NCBI GenBank assembly: GCA_031424495.1
Contig: JANPHP010000208.1
Coordinates: forward strand, 1 to 64,000
DNA: 64,000 bases
Direction: 5' to 3'
From: JADKCL01 sp031424495
Lineage (GTDB): Bacteria; Bacteroidota; Bacteroidia; J057; JADKCL01
Shown: positions 34,946 to 43,926 of the stretch, piece after piece
Layout: each line of letters begins with the position of its first letter
Numbering within the stretch: position 1 is the stretch's first letter
Made by a program: the position numbers and the translations under genes
The notes under the pieces: generated by a model
Told to the model about the DNA's origin: nothing
The model's input: the letters and a program-made list of their open reading frames with translations, nothing else
Databases searched by the model: none

Positions 34946-36838
34946 TTAGTGGTTCACCACCAATTTCGTCGTCATGCTACCTGAAGTGCTTTCCAGGTTG
35001 ACGAAGTAGAGGCCGCTAGCCCATGTGTTGGCATCGAGGGTCAACATATGTGTACCGGCAGCGACACCGATTTCAGATTGGGTGTAGACCGTCTGGCCAA
35101 ACATGTTCACAACACTCATGCGCACGTCGCCCAAAACTGGGAGCGTGTAGCGGAGGGTGGTGTTGCCATTGGTTGGATTTGGAACTGCACGCAGGTTCAA
35201 ATCGGCATTGACATTGTTTTTCACGCTGGTGCCGGTTGGGCAGGTGGTGCTGATGTTGGCGCTGATCATGAAGTCATTGACAGTGATCTCGCGGTAAGGA
35301 GCCCAGGTACCGCCAAGGATTTCATAGGTGCGGCGTGAGATCGGGGCTTGGGTCTCAGTACCCAAGTACACGTCTGAGCCACCTTGGAACCATGCGATAT
35401 ACCAGCCACCAGAAGTGATCATCGAGGTGCTGTTCATGCGCACGCGGCTCCAGCCACCTTCGGTGACAGAGTTGGCGGCGACATTGGCGCTATCCAAGAT
35501 GGCACCGGGGAAGCCTGCATCGCTGTAGATTTTGATCGCGAATGGGCTGTGTTGACCAGGGGTTGGTGCACCAGCTGGGTCCAAGATGAAGACATCGACA
35601 TTGGCGATGTTAGCTGGGTATGATGGAGGCGTGATGAAGATACCGCCGCCTTCGTCGATGTTACCACCTGCCCATGCAATTGCGCCATCAGGCTGAGCTG
35701 CAGAGGAATAAGTCAGGTTCATCGTGTCACCGGTACATGGCGTGGCAACCACTTCAACCGTATTTTGGTTGTTGCTAGGGTTGATGTCCTGACCGTTGGT
35801 GGTGGTGACTTTATAGGAGTAGTGCTGAGGAACCGTGAAGGTCACTTGTGCTGGGAAGGTCACCGTGCTATCTGCGCCAGATGCAAGGCCAGAGGCCAAA
35901 GCGGTGGAGCTTGTCCAGAATGCAGTGCTACCGCCAGGAAGACGGATGTCACCTGCAATTGCAATGTTGTTGGTGATGTTGGCATTGCCCACGTTGGCGA
36001 CGTTGGCGATCATGTTTTGTGCAGATGCATTTGCACCACAGATGAAGAACTGACCTGCGTTGGCATCGTTGCCATTCCATGCTGGGGTAGCATCAGGCAC
36101 TTGGAAAGTGACTGTGGCAGGATAGTAGAATTTGACGGCATAGTTGTCTGGTGGCAAAGCCTCGTTGAAAACTTCCAAGCCGATGTTGCCGGTGATGTTT
36201 TCGATACCGATTTCCATGTCGGCGTTGCAACCACCATTGTTGGTCCAGTTGGCGACGTCGGTGTCGTTGTACATGAAGGTGATCGAGCTGTCTTGGCCGC
36301 TCAGGATCAATTGGAAGGTGTTGCTACCTACCCAGTCTGGGGCGACGTTCACCCACCATGGCACTTGGCTCCACTCGATGATCAAGCTGTCGGTGTTGTT
36401 GCTCCACCACCACACTTCTGCAGGATTTGGTGCACCCGAGCTGGTGTAGATGAGGTCACTCATGAAAGGTGCCAAGAAGTTGTCTCCGCTACCGCCTTGT
36501 GTAGGGATCAGGGGGAAACAGCTGGCAATGTTACCAATGTTGTTGAAGCCAACCCAGCCATTCGAGCCAAGCTTGAATTGGTTGTGATCGGTCCAGTAGT
36601 AGTGAAAATCCCAGCCAAAGTTGATGAATGCAACTGCATTGTCATCGGTGAGGCCATTGATTTGGGTGGCGCCAGGCTGTCCAATGATGGAGTTCCAGAC
36701 GTAGGCGGGACCACCAGGCTCATTGGAGTCTTTCCAAGTGTAACCAAAGCTGTCGGGACCACCCGATGTTGCGAATGTGTTGTTCACACCCACTGCGCAA
36801 AGCAAAGCCAATGCAAGGAGTAGAATTCTGTTTCTCAT
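34946..36838 (-). CDS. T9SS-secreted protein of 630 residues, paralogue 2
   Basis: Signal peptide (1-24, ending TFA), opening domain GGPDSFGYTWKDSNEPGG, a CARDB-like middle with DINPSNNQNTVEVV, a second beta domain (GAIAWAGGNIDEGGGIFITPPSYP) and a T9SS sorting domain (VPNPTNG to KLVVNH). It aligns end to end with the neighbouring 630-residue protein. It has its own promoter (36881-36910) and terminator, so both copies can be regulated separately. Confidence 0.85.
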   Translation of the reverse strand: MRNRILLLALALLCAVGVNNTFATSGGPDSFGYTWKDSNEPGGPAYVWNSIIGQPGATQINGLTDDNAVAFINFGWDFHYYWTDHNQFKLGSNGWVGFNNIGNIASCFPLIPTQGGSGDNFLAPFMSDLIYTSSGAPNPAEVWWWSNNTDSLIIEWSQVPWWVNVAPDWVGSNTFQLILSGQDSSITFMYNDTDVANWTNNGGCNADMEIGIENITGNIGLEVFNEALPPDNYAVKFYYPATVTFQVPDATPAWNGNDANAGQFFICGANASAQNMIANVANVGNANITNNIAIAGDIRLPGGSTAFWTSSTALASGLASGADSTVTFPAQVTFTVPQHYSYKVTTTNGQDINPSNNQNTVEVVATPCTGDTMNLTYSSAAQPDGAIAWAGGNIDEGGGIFITPPSYPANIANVDVFILDPAGAPTPGQHSPFAIKIYSDAGFPGAILDSANVAANSVTEGGWSRVRMNSTSMITSGGWYIAWFQGGSDVYLGTETQAPISRRTYEILGGTWAPYREITVNDFMISANISTTCPTGTSVKNNVNADLNLRAVPNPTNGNTTLRYTLPVLGDVRMSVVNMFGQTVYTQSEIGVAAGTHMLTLDANTWASGLYFVNLESTSGSMTTKLVVNH

Positions 36839-36872
36839 ACCTATCTTAAAAAAGCGTTTTTACAAAGATATC

Positions 36873-36895
36873 AATCGCCTCAAAGATAGGCGATT
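36873..36895. repeat. 8-bp inverted repeat around the promoter -7 box
   Basis: AATCGCCT and its complement are separated by 7 bases, and the -7 element sits in the centre. It could be an operator, or the end of the upstream E2 transcript; no T run follows. Confidence 0.5.
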
Positions 36896-36910
36896 TCATT
36901 GAATTTGCAA
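36881..36910 (-). promoter_or_regulatory. Promoter of the 630-residue T9SS gene
   Basis: On the minus strand TTG (36908-36910) and TATCTTTG (36881-36888) are separated by 19 bases, the full Bacteroidota consensus. Transcription should begin about 35 bases before the ATG at 36838. A second TATCTTTG is at 36863-36870. Confidence 0.7.
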
Positions 36911-36955
36911 TCTACGCCAAATCGACGAAGTCTACAAATGTCGCAATGCAACTTG

Positions 36956-38341
36956 TCAGATCGCGCGATCTGGGTCAAATGACTCCAACAAATCGGCCAA
37001 ACGGCGCACAAATCGTCCACCCAAGGCGCCGTCGACCACGCGGTGGTCATAGCTATGGCTCAGGAACATCATTTGCCGAATACCGATCATGTCGCCCATC
37101 GGGGTTTCAATCACGGCGGGCTTTTTGCGGATCGCGCCCACCGCCATGATCGCCACTTGGGGCTGCATGATCACAGGTGTGCCCATGACATTGCCAAATG
37201 TCCCGACATTGCTGATTGTATAAGTGCCGCCTTCCAATTCGTCCATTTTGAGCTTGCCGTCACGGGCACGCACTGCCAGGTCGTTCACACGTGCGCTCAG
37301 GCCAGCGAGGTTGTATTGATCGGCATTGCGCACCACTGGCACAATGAGGTTGTCGGTCGGCAGAGCCACCGCCATGCCGATGTTGATGTCCTTTTTGATG
37401 ACGATTTTGTCGCCGTCGACGGAGATGTTCACCATCGGATGCTCGCGCAGTGCGATCGCCAAAGCCTCGATGAAAATCGGGGTAAAGGTGAGTTTCTCGT
37501 TGTATTTGGCCTCAAATGCCTTTTTGTTCTTTTCGCGCCAGAGCACCAGATTGGTCACGTCTGCCTCGACAAACGAGGTGACGTGGGCTGAGACATGCTT
37601 AGAGTAGACCATGTTTTCCGCAATCATCTTGCGCATGCGGTCCATCTCGACGATCTCGACATTGCCACTGTGGCTATAGGTCTTTTGCTTCACCATCAGG
37701 TAGCCTTCGATCGGGCCCGATGCCTTGGCCGCTGGTTGTGCCACTGGAGCGACAGGCGCGACCTTGACTTCTGGTTGGCCATTGGGGGCCACAGGGGCTG
37801 CCGTGCGGGGGCTTTTGACGTAGGCAAGGATGTCGGCTTTGGTGACGCGGCCTCCAGTTCCTGTGCCGGCCATTTGCTCGAGCTCAGTCATCGACACATT
37901 TTCTGTGCGGGCGATGTTGAGCACGAGTGGGGAATAGAATTTTCCATTTTCGGAGCGACTTGCCAATGGGCCCGAAGCCACGGCGACAGGCGCAATTGCG
38001 GCAGCGGCGTGAACCACAGCGGGTTCAGCAACCTGTGTCGGCTCAGCAAGAGGGGCCTTGGCCTGCCCATTGCCAGCAGGCGCATTGCTTGTAGCTGCTG
38101 CCTCGGTCTCAATGATGGCGATCACCGTGCCCACAGGGACGACATCACCTTCCTTGAAAAATATTTCCAGCAGTTTCCCATCGACGGGAGACGGCACCTC
38201 GGAATCTACTTTGTCGGTCGCGATTTCCAAGACCGGCTCATCCTGCTCGATTTTGCCGCCAACTGCAACCGTCCATTTCAAAATCGTCGCTTCGATGATG
38301 CTCTCGCCCATCTTGGGCATGATCAGCTCCACTCTGGCCAT
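36956..38341 (-). CDS. 2-oxo acid dehydrogenase E2 (dihydrolipoamide acyltransferase)
   Basis: The 461-residue E2 core subunit transfers acyl groups to CoA. It has one lipoyl domain with the lipoylated Lys44 in EIATDKVDSEVP, an Ala/Pro-rich linker, a peripheral subunit-binding domain (about 131-172, LVLNIARTENVSMTELEQMAGTGTGGRVTK-type), and the catalytic acyltransferase domain with SYDHRVVDG near the end. Features match E2 of branched-chain or pyruvate-type complexes in Bacteroidota; the E1 and E3 genes are not adjacent. Specificity is therefore open. Confidence 0.93.
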   Translation of the reverse strand: MARVELIMPKMGESIIEATILKWTVAVGGKIEQDEPVLEIATDKVDSEVPSPVDGKLLEIFFKEGDVVPVGTVIAIIETEAAATSNAPAGNGQAKAPLAEPTQVAEPAVVHAAAAIAPVAVASGPLASRSENGKFYSPLVLNIARTENVSMTELEQMAGTGTGGRVTKADILAYVKSPRTAAPVAPNGQPEVKVAPVAPVAQPAAKASGPIEGYLMVKQKTYSHSGNVEIVEMDRMRKMIAENMVYSKHVSAHVTSFVEADVTNLVLWREKNKKAFEAKYNEKLTFTPIFIEALAIALREHPMVNISVDGDKIVIKKDINIGMAVALPTDNLIVPVVRNADQYNLAGLSARVNDLAVRARDGKLKMDELEGGTYTISNVGTFGNVMGTPVIMQPQVAIMAVGAIRKKPAVIETPMGDMIGIRQMMFLSHSYDHRVVDGALGGRFVRRLADLLESFDPDRAI

Positions 38342-38551
38342 ATTCTTAACGTAAAATTGAAGTCCCTGAATTTTTCAAATGCGCTGCGAAATTAACCATA
38401 AAAAGATCAGCATTGCAGGATTTTTAGGCAGGGGAGAATGCGATTTGATCGAATTTTTCTCGTATTGCCACAGAGGTTTCAGGAGAATGCGGGACAGCTT
38501 GGAAGCCCGTTAATGCCACCAAATCGGCTCCTGCTTTCTGTGGCAGGCGGA

Positions 38552-39805
38552 TCACAAAGTCCCTGAGACGGCGCGCCAAGCAAAAATCAAGGCCGCAAAA
38601 GCTGCGATTTCAATATTGACTTTGCGGTCACGCAACATGCGTGTATGCATTGCGATCGTGCCCTCAGGCCCCGCCAATGCGATCCACGCTTGCGGCAGCG
38701 CGTCGGGTGCAACGTCGCGGGCAGACTCAGCTATGCCCGTGATGCTCAAGGCATAGTCACAGTCCAGTAGGCGGCGCGCGCCCTCGGCCATTTCCCTAGC
38801 AACAGCCTCAGAGACGATGCCCTGCTCCTCGATCGTGGCGTGTTTCACACCCAATACTTTTTCCTTGATCTCAGGCATGTAGGCCACGACACCGCCCTTG
38901 AGCACAGCTGAGATACCGCTGTGTTTCACAAGCTTTGCAGCAATTTCACCACCCGTGCAGGATTCAGCCGTTGCAAAGGTTTTGCCATTTGACATCAACC
39001 AATCGGCAAGCAGTTTATCGGGGCTTTTGTCTTGCAGCGCATAGACATATTTTTCAAGCAAATTAGCGACCTTTTGCTGGGCTTCATTCAAAACAGCTTC
39101 CAATTGGGACGCTTCAGCGGGCGTGCCTGCAACTTTGAGCTCGATTTTGGTGCCGTCGTAACTGGGCAGATAGGCAATGGCGATGCGGGGATCCAAATCC
39201 TGCTCGATGGACTCCATGCGTTCGGCGATGGAGCTCTCGGCAATGCCAGCAGTGCGCACCACGCGGGTGTGCTGCTGCGCGACCGGGTAATGCTGCTGCA
39301 ACCATGCTACGACGTGGTGCTCCATCAAATATTTCATCTCATAGGGCACGCCCGGCATCGAGATGAGGGTCTTCCCGTCTTTGAGAAATGCCATTCCCGG
39401 TGCTGTGCCCATTTCATTCTCCATCACCACGCAGCTCGATGGCACAAAAGATTGTTGGCGATTGAGCTCAAGCAAGGGGCGGTTGAGGCGTTGCAAGAAA
39501 CCTTCGATGCGCCGCAAAGTTGGCTCGTGGCAGACCATCTCGCCTCCGTACATTTCCAGCAGCACTTTTTTTGTGATGTCGTCTTTGGTAGGCCCCAAGC
39601 CACCTGTCACCAAGACCGCGTCATGGCTCGCCAACAATTGCTCGATTGCGGCGACGATTACTGGGCCGTCGTCGTGGATCACGAGTGTGGTTTCTAGCGC
39701 ATACCCGGCTGAAAGGAGCATTTGCCCGATGGTGGCCGCGTTGGAGTTGATGGTGCGGCCCCTGAGGAGCTCGGTGCCAATGTTGAGGAGGGCGATTCTG
39801 GTCAT
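38552..39805 (-). CDS. cinA: CinA-like protein (nicotinamide-nucleotide amidase)
   Basis: The start at 39805 (MTRIALLNIGTELLRG) gives 417 residues. It has an N-terminal MoCF/COG1058 domain with GTELLRGRTINSNAATIG and VTGGLGPTKDDIT, which acts as ADP-ribose or NMN pyrophosphatase in other bacteria, and a C-terminal CinA/PncC domain (TAESCTGGEIAAKLVKHSG) that deamidates NMN for NAD recycling. Full length, both domains intact. The start is divergent from the outer-membrane protein gene at 39939, with about 130 bases between. Confidence 0.95.
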   Translation of the reverse strand: MTRIALLNIGTELLRGRTINSNAATIGQMLLSAGYALETTLVIHDDGPVIVAAIEQLLASHDAVLVTGGLGPTKDDITKKVLLEMYGGEMVCHEPTLRRIEGFLQRLNRPLLELNRQQSFVPSSCVVMENEMGTAPGMAFLKDGKTLISMPGVPYEMKYLMEHHVVAWLQQHYPVAQQHTRVVRTAGIAESSIAERMESIEQDLDPRIAIAYLPSYDGTKIELKVAGTPAEASQLEAVLNEAQQKVANLLEKYVYALQDKSPDKLLADWLMSNGKTFATAESCTGGEIAAKLVKHSGISAVLKGGVVAYMPEIKEKVLGVKHATIEEQGIVSEAVAREMAEGARRLLDCDYALSITGIAESARDVAPDALPQAWIALAGPEGTIAMHTRMLRDRKVNIEIAAFAALIFAWRAVSGTL

Positions 39806-39938
39806 TTTTCTCTTGGTGTAGCCGATGGCAAATTCAAACGATGCACAATGCGGTGGGACTCGCCGCAGCCATTCGTCAGGCAAAGCAGAACAAGCAACTG
39901 CAAATTGCGAGTTTCCCAAAAAGTCAGAACTTGCGGTC

Positions 39939-41024
39939 ATGAAGAAATGTTTTGTGCTGATCTTGGGTTGTATGCTGAATGTGATCGCCTTGGGGCAGGT
40001 GGACTCCACAGCCAAAGTCAGGCTGCATGTTGGTGGATTTGTCGAAGCTTATTATGGAATGGATGCGGCATTTCCCTCCAACCACCTGCGACCCTGCTTT
40101 TTGTACAATCACCACCGCGCAGGCGAGGTGGCCGTGAACATGGCCCTCTTGCAATTTTCCGCTGAGCACGACCGCTACCGCGCGCACGTGGGCCTCATGG
40201 CAGGCACCTATCCGCAGGCCAATCTTGCCTCCGAGCCGGTCGCGATGCGTTTTATTTATGAGGCGAATGCAGGTGTGGCCATCGGCAAATCTGGCCGCAC
40301 TTGGCTGGACATGGGCATTTTCCCCTCCTACATTGGTTTTGAAGGGGCGATCTCCACCGACAACCTCACATTGAGCCGCTCGCTTTGCGCCGAGGGCTCG
40401 CCTTATTTCCTCACGGGTGCCCGCATCGGCACACATACGGGCAAGCGCTGGGAGTTTGCGGGCTACCTCCTCAATGGCTGGCAACGCATCCGCACCCCAA
40501 ATGGCCGCACGATGCCCTCTTTTGGCACGCAGGCACGGTTTCAAGCCACAGACAAACTGCTGTTCAATTGGAGTACATTTCTAGGTACCGACGATCCAGA
40601 TGTGAGCCGCCGCATGCGCTACTTCAGCAACCTGTATTTGCAGGCACAACCTAGCGCCAAGCTGGCCGTGACCGCAGGATTCGACATCGGCATGCAACAA
40701 GCTGCACGTGGTAGCAATGTGATGCAAGCATGGTTGAGCCCAGTCGTGATTGCAAAATATGCGCTCACTAACCGACTCGCTGTGGTCGGTCGTGCCGAAT
40801 ATTATATGGATCCGCATGGCGTCATCGTGAGCTGTAACCAAGGCGTCCACGGATTTCAGACGGGTGGTGCTTCCCTGGGAGCAGACTATCATCCACAAGA
40901 CAATGTATGGTTGCGCCTGGAGGCGCGTGGCCTGCAGAGCCGCGACCGCATTTTTGACACGCGCAGCGGGCTCAGCAACCGCAATGGTTCGCTACTGGGA
41001 TCGATTGCTGTGCGCATTCCGTGA
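39939..41024 (+). CDS. Outer-membrane beta-barrel (porin-like, Bbp2/OmpL type)
   Basis: The start at 39939 (MKKCFVLILGC) gives 361 residues with a signal peptide ending ALGQ. The mature protein is an alternating-strand barrel; HVGGFVEAYYGMDA, VGLMAGTYPQ, WLDMGIFPSYIGFEGAIS and GARIGTHTGKRWEFAGYLLNGWQR match the putative beta-barrel porin-2 family. It ends SIAVRIP. Such proteins are thought to be general outer-membrane porins, but no substrate is known. A strong bidirectional terminator follows. Confidence 0.85.
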   Translation: MKKCFVLILGCMLNVIALGQVDSTAKVRLHVGGFVEAYYGMDAAFPSNHLRPCFLYNHHRAGEVAVNMALLQFSAEHDRYRAHVGLMAGTYPQANLASEPVAMRFIYEANAGVAIGKSGRTWLDMGIFPSYIGFEGAISTDNLTLSRSLCAEGSPYFLTGARIGTHTGKRWEFAGYLLNGWQRIRTPNGRTMPSFGTQARFQATDKLLFNWSTFLGTDDPDVSRRMRYFSNLYLQAQPSAKLAVTAGFDIGMQQAARGSNVMQAWLSPVVIAKYALTNRLAVVGRAEYYMDPHGVIVSCNQGVHGFQTGGASLGADYHPQDNVWLRLEARGLQSRDRIFDTRSGLSNRNGSLLGSIAVRIP

Positions 41025-41122
41025 TTGGATGCGAAATGTTACGGGCCCCAATTTGAGCTGTGTGTTGGTGAATAGGCTTGGCCGCGTCTGCCGACCGATA
41101 GCAGCCCATCATAAGGTTATAT

Positions 41123-41157
41123 AATAGGAAAGGGACGCATGACGTCCCTTTCCTATT
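41123..41157. terminator. Bidirectional terminator, 15-bp perfect stem
   Basis: AATAGGAAAGGGACG pairs perfectly with its complement across a 5-base loop, with A and T tracts at the ends. It separates the convergent porin-like and exbD genes. Confidence 0.93.
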
Positions 41158-41172
41158 CATTTCAATCGATGG

Positions 41173-41586
41173 TCATTCTGCTGATGTCTGCAGCACCATG
41201 CGCACCCGGAGGCGCATGCCGAGGTCGAGCACGTCGACGAGGCTTTGCACGTTGTTGCTTTTCTCGACGCGCAGCACGACGGTGGGGTCGGGTTTGCCTT
41301 GCAGCTCAGCAAGCAGGGCTGGCTCGACCGCATCCCAAGCGAGCGGCTTGACCGTGCTGGGATCAGATTCACCTACAAAAAACTCTTGTTTTTCGTTTAC
41401 AGTGAGGTAGACGGGCTTGGCGTTGTTGCTGCCAGCCTCGCCCGACTGCGGCAGTGCGAGCTTGATCACCTGTGGATTGGCGACGGTGGCCACGATGAGG
41501 AAGAAGAGCAGCAAGAAAAACATGATGTCGTTCAAGGCTCCCGTGCTCACCTCGTGGTGAAAACGTGATTGGCGCTTCAGTTTCAT
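41173..41586 (-). CDS. exbD: ExbD/TolR biopolymer transport protein
   Basis: The 137-residue protein has a single N-terminal transmembrane helix (about 18-38, MFFLLLFFLIVATVANP) with the conserved Asp in LNDIMFF, and a periplasmic domain ending in DLGMRLRVRMVLQT. Together with ExbB it forms the proton-driven motor that energises TonB receptors such as the two at 16-21 kb. Its start overlaps the exbB stop by 4 bases. Confidence 0.93.
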   Translation of the reverse strand: MKLKRQSRFHHEVSTGALNDIMFFLLLFFLIVATVANPQVIKLALPQSGEAGSNNAKPVYLTVNEKQEFFVGESDPSTVKPLAWDAVEPALLAELQGKPDPTVVLRVEKSNNVQSLVDVLDLGMRLRVRMVLQTSAE

Positions 41587-42275
41587 TGTGGGGGTTGGTG
41601 TAAGAGGTTCATGAACGCATAGCTTTCAGCCTCGACATTGGTGGTGAAGCGGTCGATCATCGCATTGAGCAAGTGCATGCCTGCATAGGCGATCATGCCG
41701 ACCACGAGCCCCGAGCAGCTGGAGATCATTTTCTCATACAGACCACCCGAGATGGCTGCGATACTCATCTGCCCTGTGGCAGAGATGTTGTAAAAGATCT
41801 TGATGATACCCAAGATCGTTCCGATAAAGCCGAGCATCGGCGCCACACCAGAGATGATACCCAGGTAGTTAAGGCGGCCGGTGATGCGACCGATCAGGAC
41901 GTTGCCATAGCTGCTCATCGCGCCGTCGATCTCGGGTGCAGGTGCACCGAGGCGCTCCACCCCAGCACCGAGGATCTTGAGCAAGATGAATTCGCTGCCT
42001 TTGCAGATGCTGAGCGCGGTTTCCAGATCGCCCTTTTTCAAGGCGCTGTGCAGGGTCATGATTTGGCTGCGGTCCACGGCCATCGATCGCTTGATCGCCA
42101 GGTAGCGCTCCACGATGATGTAAATGGTGATGAAAAACAGGATCACAATCGGGATCAGGATGATACCACCCTGAAAAAACACTCCCAGCAGCGTCAGTTT
42201 CTCATGGCCTGGATCAGCTGCTGTCTGCACAGCTGCTGCGATGGGTGCGGTCGAATCTCCTTGTAGTAATAACAT
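41583..42275 (-). CDS. exbB: ExbB/TolQ/MotA-type proton channel
   Basis: The 230-residue membrane protein has three predicted helices (about 33-57, 128-150 and 172-195) and the conserved core GVAPMLGFIGTILGIIKIF and ISGGLYEKMISSCSGLVVGMIAYAG, with the pore-lining Thr residues. The family moves protons to drive TonB or Tol. Only this ExbB and ExbD are present; no tonB is in the window. Confidence 0.94.
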   Translation of the reverse strand: MLLLQGDSTAPIAAAVQTAADPGHEKLTLLGVFFQGGIILIPIVILFFITIYIIVERYLAIKRSMAVDRSQIMTLHSALKKGDLETALSICKGSEFILLKILGAGVERLGAPAPEIDGAMSSYGNVLIGRITGRLNYLGIISGVAPMLGFIGTILGIIKIFYNISATGQMSIAAISGGLYEKMISSCSGLVVGMIAYAGMHLLNAMIDRFTTNVEAESYAFMNLLHQPPQ

Positions 42276-42463
42276 GTAGCAAAATTTTGGGCTAAACTAC
42301 GCCTTAGCACTTCAGGGTTTACGCCTTGTAATACACACCCTTGCGGGGAGGCGACAACTTTTGTGAACACTGAGGCAAGTAGATCTTATTCCAAAATTTC
42401 AATTTTGCTTGTGTTACGGCGATGCTGCCAATGGGGTTGTGGGGAATTGCACCGAGCATGTAA

Positions 42464-42497
42464 GAATTAGGAGTTAGGAATTAGGAATTAGGAATTG
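42464..42497. repeat. Tandem heptamer repeat
   Basis: GAATTAG occurs four times in line (second unit GAGTTAG) and is followed by a partial fifth unit. Confidence 0.8.
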
Positions 42498-42578
42498 TTG
42501 GCGTGGTTAGTTGAGTTAGCAGTTATGCTAGCCACCATCAATGGTTGTGAAAAGGTGTCCACTTACAAAAATGAACAC

Positions 42579-42617
42579 CAAAGTCCGCAGAGCCAGCCGT
42601 ACTCTCTGCGAACTTTG
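42579..42617. repeat. Dispersed intergenic repeat, copy 1
   Basis: CAAAGTCCGCAGAG and CTCTGCGAACTTTG form a 14-bp inverted repeat with one mismatch. A related element is at 61631-61693. Similar GCAAAG/GCAGAG palindromes are scattered between genes in many Bacteroidota genomes. Confidence 0.65.
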
Positions 42618-42691
42618 CGGTTTTCAAATGGCACACTGCTTTTCACAAAACGTAGTGGCTGCGCGTATAACAGTTAGCAGCTTACAGGTGG

Positions 42692-43048
42692 TTATTGTCG
42701 CTCGTCTTCCCAGATCACCGTGTACACCGGTTGGCCCTGCCAATTGGGGCATTGCCCATCTCCCTGCCCTGTGAGGCCGCCGCTCGGTGCGCAGACGTAA
42801 TTGCATTTCTCGTCGTAGAGTTCGTAAAACTGGTCGCAGCAACCACTGGAAGAGCCGTAGTAGGTCTTGCCATCGACCTCCATCTTAGAAACTTGTGCAG
42901 GCGGATTGTAGACTGGTTCTTTTTGGATGTCCCTGATTTTGGCCTTCACACAGGCTGGCACATCTTTGGGCAGGTCCAGTTTTTCGCAGGCTGTGCCTGC
43001 GAGGAGGATCACGAGAAGCAGGAGGAAAAAGGATGATTTTTGATGCAT
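42692..43048 (-). CDS. DUF6970-type cysteine-rich lipoprotein
   Basis: The start at 43048 (MHQKSSFFLLLL) gives 118 residues with a lipobox (LAGTAC). The mature protein carries six further cysteines in the order C-VKAKIRDIQKEPVYNPPAQVSK, GCCDQFYELYDEKCNYVC and GGLTGQGDGQCPNW, the DUF6970 pattern. The even number of cysteines suggests disulphides. Function unknown; the family is found mainly in Bacteroidota. Confidence 0.82.
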   Translation of the reverse strand: MHQKSSFFLLLLVILLAGTACEKLDLPKDVPACVKAKIRDIQKEPVYNPPAQVSKMEVDGKTYYGSSSGCCDQFYELYDEKCNYVCAPSGGLTGQGDGQCPNWQGQPVYTVIWEDERQ

Positions 43049-43116
43049 TTCATGAGGTTTTATGCCTGATTGATGCGGATGGGGGGAGGATGGTTGGAAT
43101 GCGAGCAAAGAAAACA

Positions 43117-43926
43117 TCACCCCATCCGCCCAGCAACCATGAGCATCATCGGCAGCCTGCCTTCGGCTACGGCGGCGGGCACAAACTGCCCGGGTCTGAC
43201 TTCTTTCAAATTGGGGAAGCAGTCATAGGCGCTGTAGCTGTATTCCTTGAATTGCTCGATGCGCAAACCTCTGTCTAGCAGGGGCTGCAACATTTCTGAG
43301 ATGCTGTGGCACCAGAAATATTCCTTCATGCCAGCGGCTTGGGCTGCACCTGCATAACTCTCTGCAGGGGTTTCCTCTTCAAAGGCATGCCCCGCGTTGA
43401 AATAGGGATAGGTACTTTCCAGCGTGTTCCAATCCAGTGTATGCCAGGTCGGATGAAACTCGGCGATGCAAAACTGCCCGCCGGGCTTGAGGTAACGCTT
43501 CACCACATCGGCCCAGCGGTCGAGATCGGGCAGCCATAGCAATGCGCCATAGCTGGTAAAAACGATGTCGAATTGGCCATCGAGGTGCTCGGGCAGGTCG
43601 TAGAGGGAGGATTGCACAAAGTTAGCCTCGACGCCGATCTGCTCGGCTAGCTCCCTCGCCTGCCTGATCGCTGCACCGCTGATGTCCATGCCTGTCACCT
43701 GCGCACCGCGCCGTGCCCAAGAGAGCGTGTCCAATCCAAAGTGGCACTGCAAGTGCAGCAGCGACTTGCCGCGCACGTCGGGTAGGCCCTCTAGCTCGGG
43801 CGCCATGAGCGTGCATTTCCCTGCCAAAAAACCCGGCACATCGTAAAACGGACTCGCAACATGCCCTGCTACGCGGCTGTCCCAGAGCTGCTCATTGGCG
43901 TCTATTTTGTCCGCGTTATTTTCCAT
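43117..43926 (-). CDS. Class I SAM-dependent methyltransferase
   Basis: The 269-residue enzyme has a Rossmann fold with the SAM motif I LLHLQCHFGLDTLSWARRGAQV (His and Cys in place of the usual DxG) and motif II TGMDISGAAI, plus FDIVFTSYGALLWLPDL. It is of the Methyltransf_25/31 type that acts on small molecules. The start overlaps the end of the upstream gene by 11 bases. Substrate unknown. Confidence 0.88.
   Translation of the reverse strand: MENNADKIDANEQLWDSRVAGHVASPFYDVPGFLAGKCTLMAPELEGLPDVRGKSLLHLQCHFGLDTLSWARRGAQVTGMDISGAAIRQARELAEQIGVEANFVQSSLYDLPEHLDGQFDIVFTSYGALLWLPDLDRWADVVKRYLKPGGQFCIAEFHPTWHTLDWNTLESTYPYFNAGHAFEEETPAESYAGAAQAAGMKEYFWCHSISEMLQPLLDRGLRIEQFKEYSYSAYDCFPNLKEVRPGQFVPAAVAEGRLPMMLMVAGRMG

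Larger units (their letters stand above)
42276..42691. other. Intergenic region with small repeats
   Basis: No gene is seen in these 416 bases. They contain a 7-bp tandem repeat at 42464-42497 and an inverted repeat at 42579-42617. Confidence 0.6.

Noticed and set aside
35765..36823. Open frame of 352 codons on the + strand
   Set aside because: Antisense to the 630-residue T9SS gene; Val/Gly/Cys-rich sequence with no family resemblance.
42464..42497. Possible CRISPR array
   Set aside because: The units are 7 bases with no spacers; it is a simple tandem repeat.
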